Assembly (NCBI RefSeq): GCF_003258295.1
Contig: NZ_QKYN01000114.1
Coordinates: 32,374 to 91,377, forward strand
Direction of reading: 5' to 3'
DNA: 59,004 nt
Source of the DNA: Streptacidiphilus pinicola
GTDB lineage: Bacteria; Actinomycetota; Actinomycetes; Streptomycetales; Streptomycetaceae
The notes below the pieces were generated by a model. That model was not told the origin of the DNA. It worked only from the letters and a program-made list of their open reading frames with translations, and searched no databases. Positions 57,669 to 59,004 of this stretch are shown here, piece after piece. The translations under genes and the position numbers were made by a program. Numbering within the stretch: position 1 is the stretch's first letter; the number at the start of each line of letters is the position of its first letter.

Positions 57669-59004
57669 GTGCTGGGAGCGAGCAGGGCGCGAGGGTGGCT
57701 TCACAGCGGTGCCGCGAGGGTCGGGTACCCGCGCGGACGTCGGCTTTCCGGGCGGATTCTCGTGGCGCAGCTCGTCATCCTGGTGGTGACGGGGGCGATC
57801 GGCTTCACCTTGCTGGGCCTGGCTCAGCGCGCGGAACTCGACCGCGCCTTCGAAGAGCGCGCCGTCGCCATCGCGAGCACCGCTGCCGCCGAGCCGCAGA
57901 TCCGGCAGGCAATGGAGCAGGGCGCTCCCGCCGTACCGGGTGGCGTCGTGCAGACGGTCGCCGAGCGGGTCAGGGCAGCCTCAGGGGCGTCCTATGTGGT
58001 GGTCATCGACCTGAACCGGATACGCCATTCGCACCCCGACGCCGCCCTCATCGGCCAGCAGGTCGCCGAGCCCCTGGTTGTCCTCGACGGGCGGACCCAC
58101 GCGGGGATCGACACCGGGTCGACCGGCCGGTCGGCCAACGGCAGGGCACCGCTGTACGGGCCCAGCGGGAGGCTGGTCGGTGAGGTTTCGGCGGGCATCC
58201 CGGAGACGCAGGTCACCAGTGAGGTCTGGCGCGAGTTGCCGACCCTGGGCCTCTACGCCGGTCTGGCCCTGGCCATTGGCCTGGCCACCTCCGTGCTGCT
58301 GGCCCGCAGGCTCAAGAAGATCACCTTCGGGCTGGAACTGGAGGAGATCGCCGGCCTCCTGCAGGACCGCGAGGCCATGCTGCACGGCATCCGCGAGGGT
58401 GTCATCGCCTTCGACCCACGGGAGCGCATCTCGGTGATCAACAAGGAAGCGGAGCGACTGCTCGGACTGACCGACCAGCAGGTGCGCGGCGCGCGCCTGG
58501 ACGACGTGCTGCCCGACGGCCGGCTGCGCCGCGTCCTCACCGGGACGATCACCGGAAACGACCTCACCGTCCTGACCGACGACCACTGTCTCGTCGTCAA
58601 CCGGATGCCCGTCGCACTGCACGGGCGCGAACTCGGCTGGGTGGTCACCGTCCGCGACCGGACCGAACTGGTCGGCATGATGCGCGAACTCGACTCGATG
58701 CGCGGCCTGACCGACGCGCTCCGCGCCCAGCAGCACGAGTTCAGCAACCGCATGCACACCCTCGCCGGACTGCTCGAACTGGGCGACTACGACTCGGCCC
58801 TCGACTACGCCGTGGACACCGCCGGCGCGGAACCCGCGTTCGCGGAGTCGGTGCGGGCACGGATCGGCCACGCACTCGTGGTGGGGCTCATCGTGGCCAA
58901 GGCCACGGTCGCCGGCGAGCGCGGCGTCCGCCTTGTCCTCGCCGAACAGTCACGGCTCAGCGAACAGCCGCCCCATCTGCGCCGGCTGCTCACCATCGTG
59001 GGCA
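57669..59004 (+). CDS. DcuS/CitA-family sensor histidine kinase (5' part; cut by window end)
   Basis: The first 445 codons of a membrane sensor kinase. A membrane helix (ILVAQLVILVVTGAIGFTLL) is followed by a periplasmic sPDC/Cache sensor (AAEPQIRQAMEQ, ASYVVVIDLNRIRHSHP, GEVSAGI). Then come a second helix (LYAGLALAIGLATSVLLA), a PAS domain (IREGVIAFDPRERISVINKEAERLLGL) and the SpoOB-type H-box QQHEFSNRMHTLAGLLELG. This class senses C4-dicarboxylates or citrate. GTG 57669 has GGAG 7 nt upstream. The catalytic ATPase and probably a response regulator lie beyond the window. Confidence 0.88.
   Translation, partial: MLGASRARGWLHSGAARVGYPRGRRLSGRILVAQLVILVVTGAIGFTLLGLAQRAELDRAFEERAVAIASTAAAEPQIRQAMEQGAPAVPGGVVQTVAERVRAASGASYVVVIDLNRIRHSHPDAALIGQQVAEPLVVLDGRTHAGIDTGSTGRSANGRAPLYGPSGRLVGEVSAGIPETQVTSEVWRELPTLGLYAGLALAIGLATSVLLARRLKKITFGLELEEIAGLLQDREAMLHGIREGVIAFDPRERISVINKEAERLLGLTDQQVRGARLDDVLPDGRLRRVLTGTITGNDLTVLTDDHCLVVNRMPVALHGRELGWVVTVRDRTELVGMMRELDSMRGLTDALRAQQHEFSNRMHTLAGLLELGDYDSALDYAVDTAGAEPAFAESVRARIGHALVVGLIVAKATVAGERGVRLVLAEQSRLSEQPPHLRRLLTIVG

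Overview
The window is high-GC DNA with GTG, TTG and ATG starts, Shine-Dalgarno sites of the GGAG/AGGAG type, tight ATGA/GTGA overlaps and long antisense open frames. Together with a mycofactocin locus, RsbW-like ATP-binding proteins, a SpoIIE-type phosphatase, DUF3040, DUF202, an actinobacterial IHF-like protein and plasmid-type partition genes, this points to an actinomycete, most likely Streptomyces or a close relative. Several genes are visibly broken, so the window looks like an accessory chromosome arm or a large plasmid rather than a conserved core. That placement is inference.

Region 1 (0-2.2 kb, minus strand): a hot-dog thioesterase, an RsbW-like ATPase and a conserved protein of unknown function.

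Region 2 (2.8-13.2 kb): a complete mycofactocin locus. An APC permease is translationally coupled to mftR. mftF and mftG run left and mftA-B-C-D-E runs right from a shared divergent promoter region. The MftA peptide ends in the expected IDGMCGVY. An MFS exporter lies convergently behind back-to-back hairpin terminators.

Region 3 (13.3-17.5 kb): a TetR repressor, two near-identical 18-bp palindromes, and an SDR / esterase / Baeyer-Villiger monooxygenase operon. The gene set fits the route alcohol to ketone to ester to acid plus alcohol. The SDR carries an in-frame amber codon, and the monooxygenase has Trp in place of the fingerprint His.

Region 4 (18.2-27.5 kb): a plasmid-like module with short tandem repeats, a large DNA-binding protein, a three-HTH protein, a ParA-like ATPase and a coupled ParB-like partner. 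It is followed by an HNH endonuclease, an OLD-family ATPase/TOPRIM nuclease and, divergent from it, a 472-residue protein I do not recognise. The last two are the best candidate for an undescribed (possibly defence) system. A duplicated structured DNA element lies at the right edge.

Region 5 (27.5-36.6 kb): a decayed ctaG, a SnoaL-like protein, a ClC channel with its MarR regulator, an IHF-like protein, DUF202, small membrane proteins, a PAP2 phosphatase and lgt, followed by remnants.

Region 6 (36.6-46.2 kb): two small catabolic sets (AraC + MBL-fold hydrolase + SDR; MarR + SDR + amidohydrolase). Between them lie a frameshifted symporter, a two-component-system remnant, a deacetylase tail, a 48-codon secreted peptide and dapD.

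Region 7 (46.5-59 kb): a probable operon of a transaldolase-like protein without its catalytic lysine, an AceTr-like transporter, an FdhF/YdeP-type molybdopterin oxidoreductase and DUF3040. It is followed by a HAMP-GAF-PP2C-ATPase regulator, a quinone-reductase flavoprotein, an OB-fold/Zn-ribbon protein, a coiled-coil/ATPase pair and the 5' part of a DcuS/CitA-like sensor kinase cut by the window end. A promoter-proximal motif shared by the marR-clc and tal operons suggests one stress (perhaps acid) regulon.
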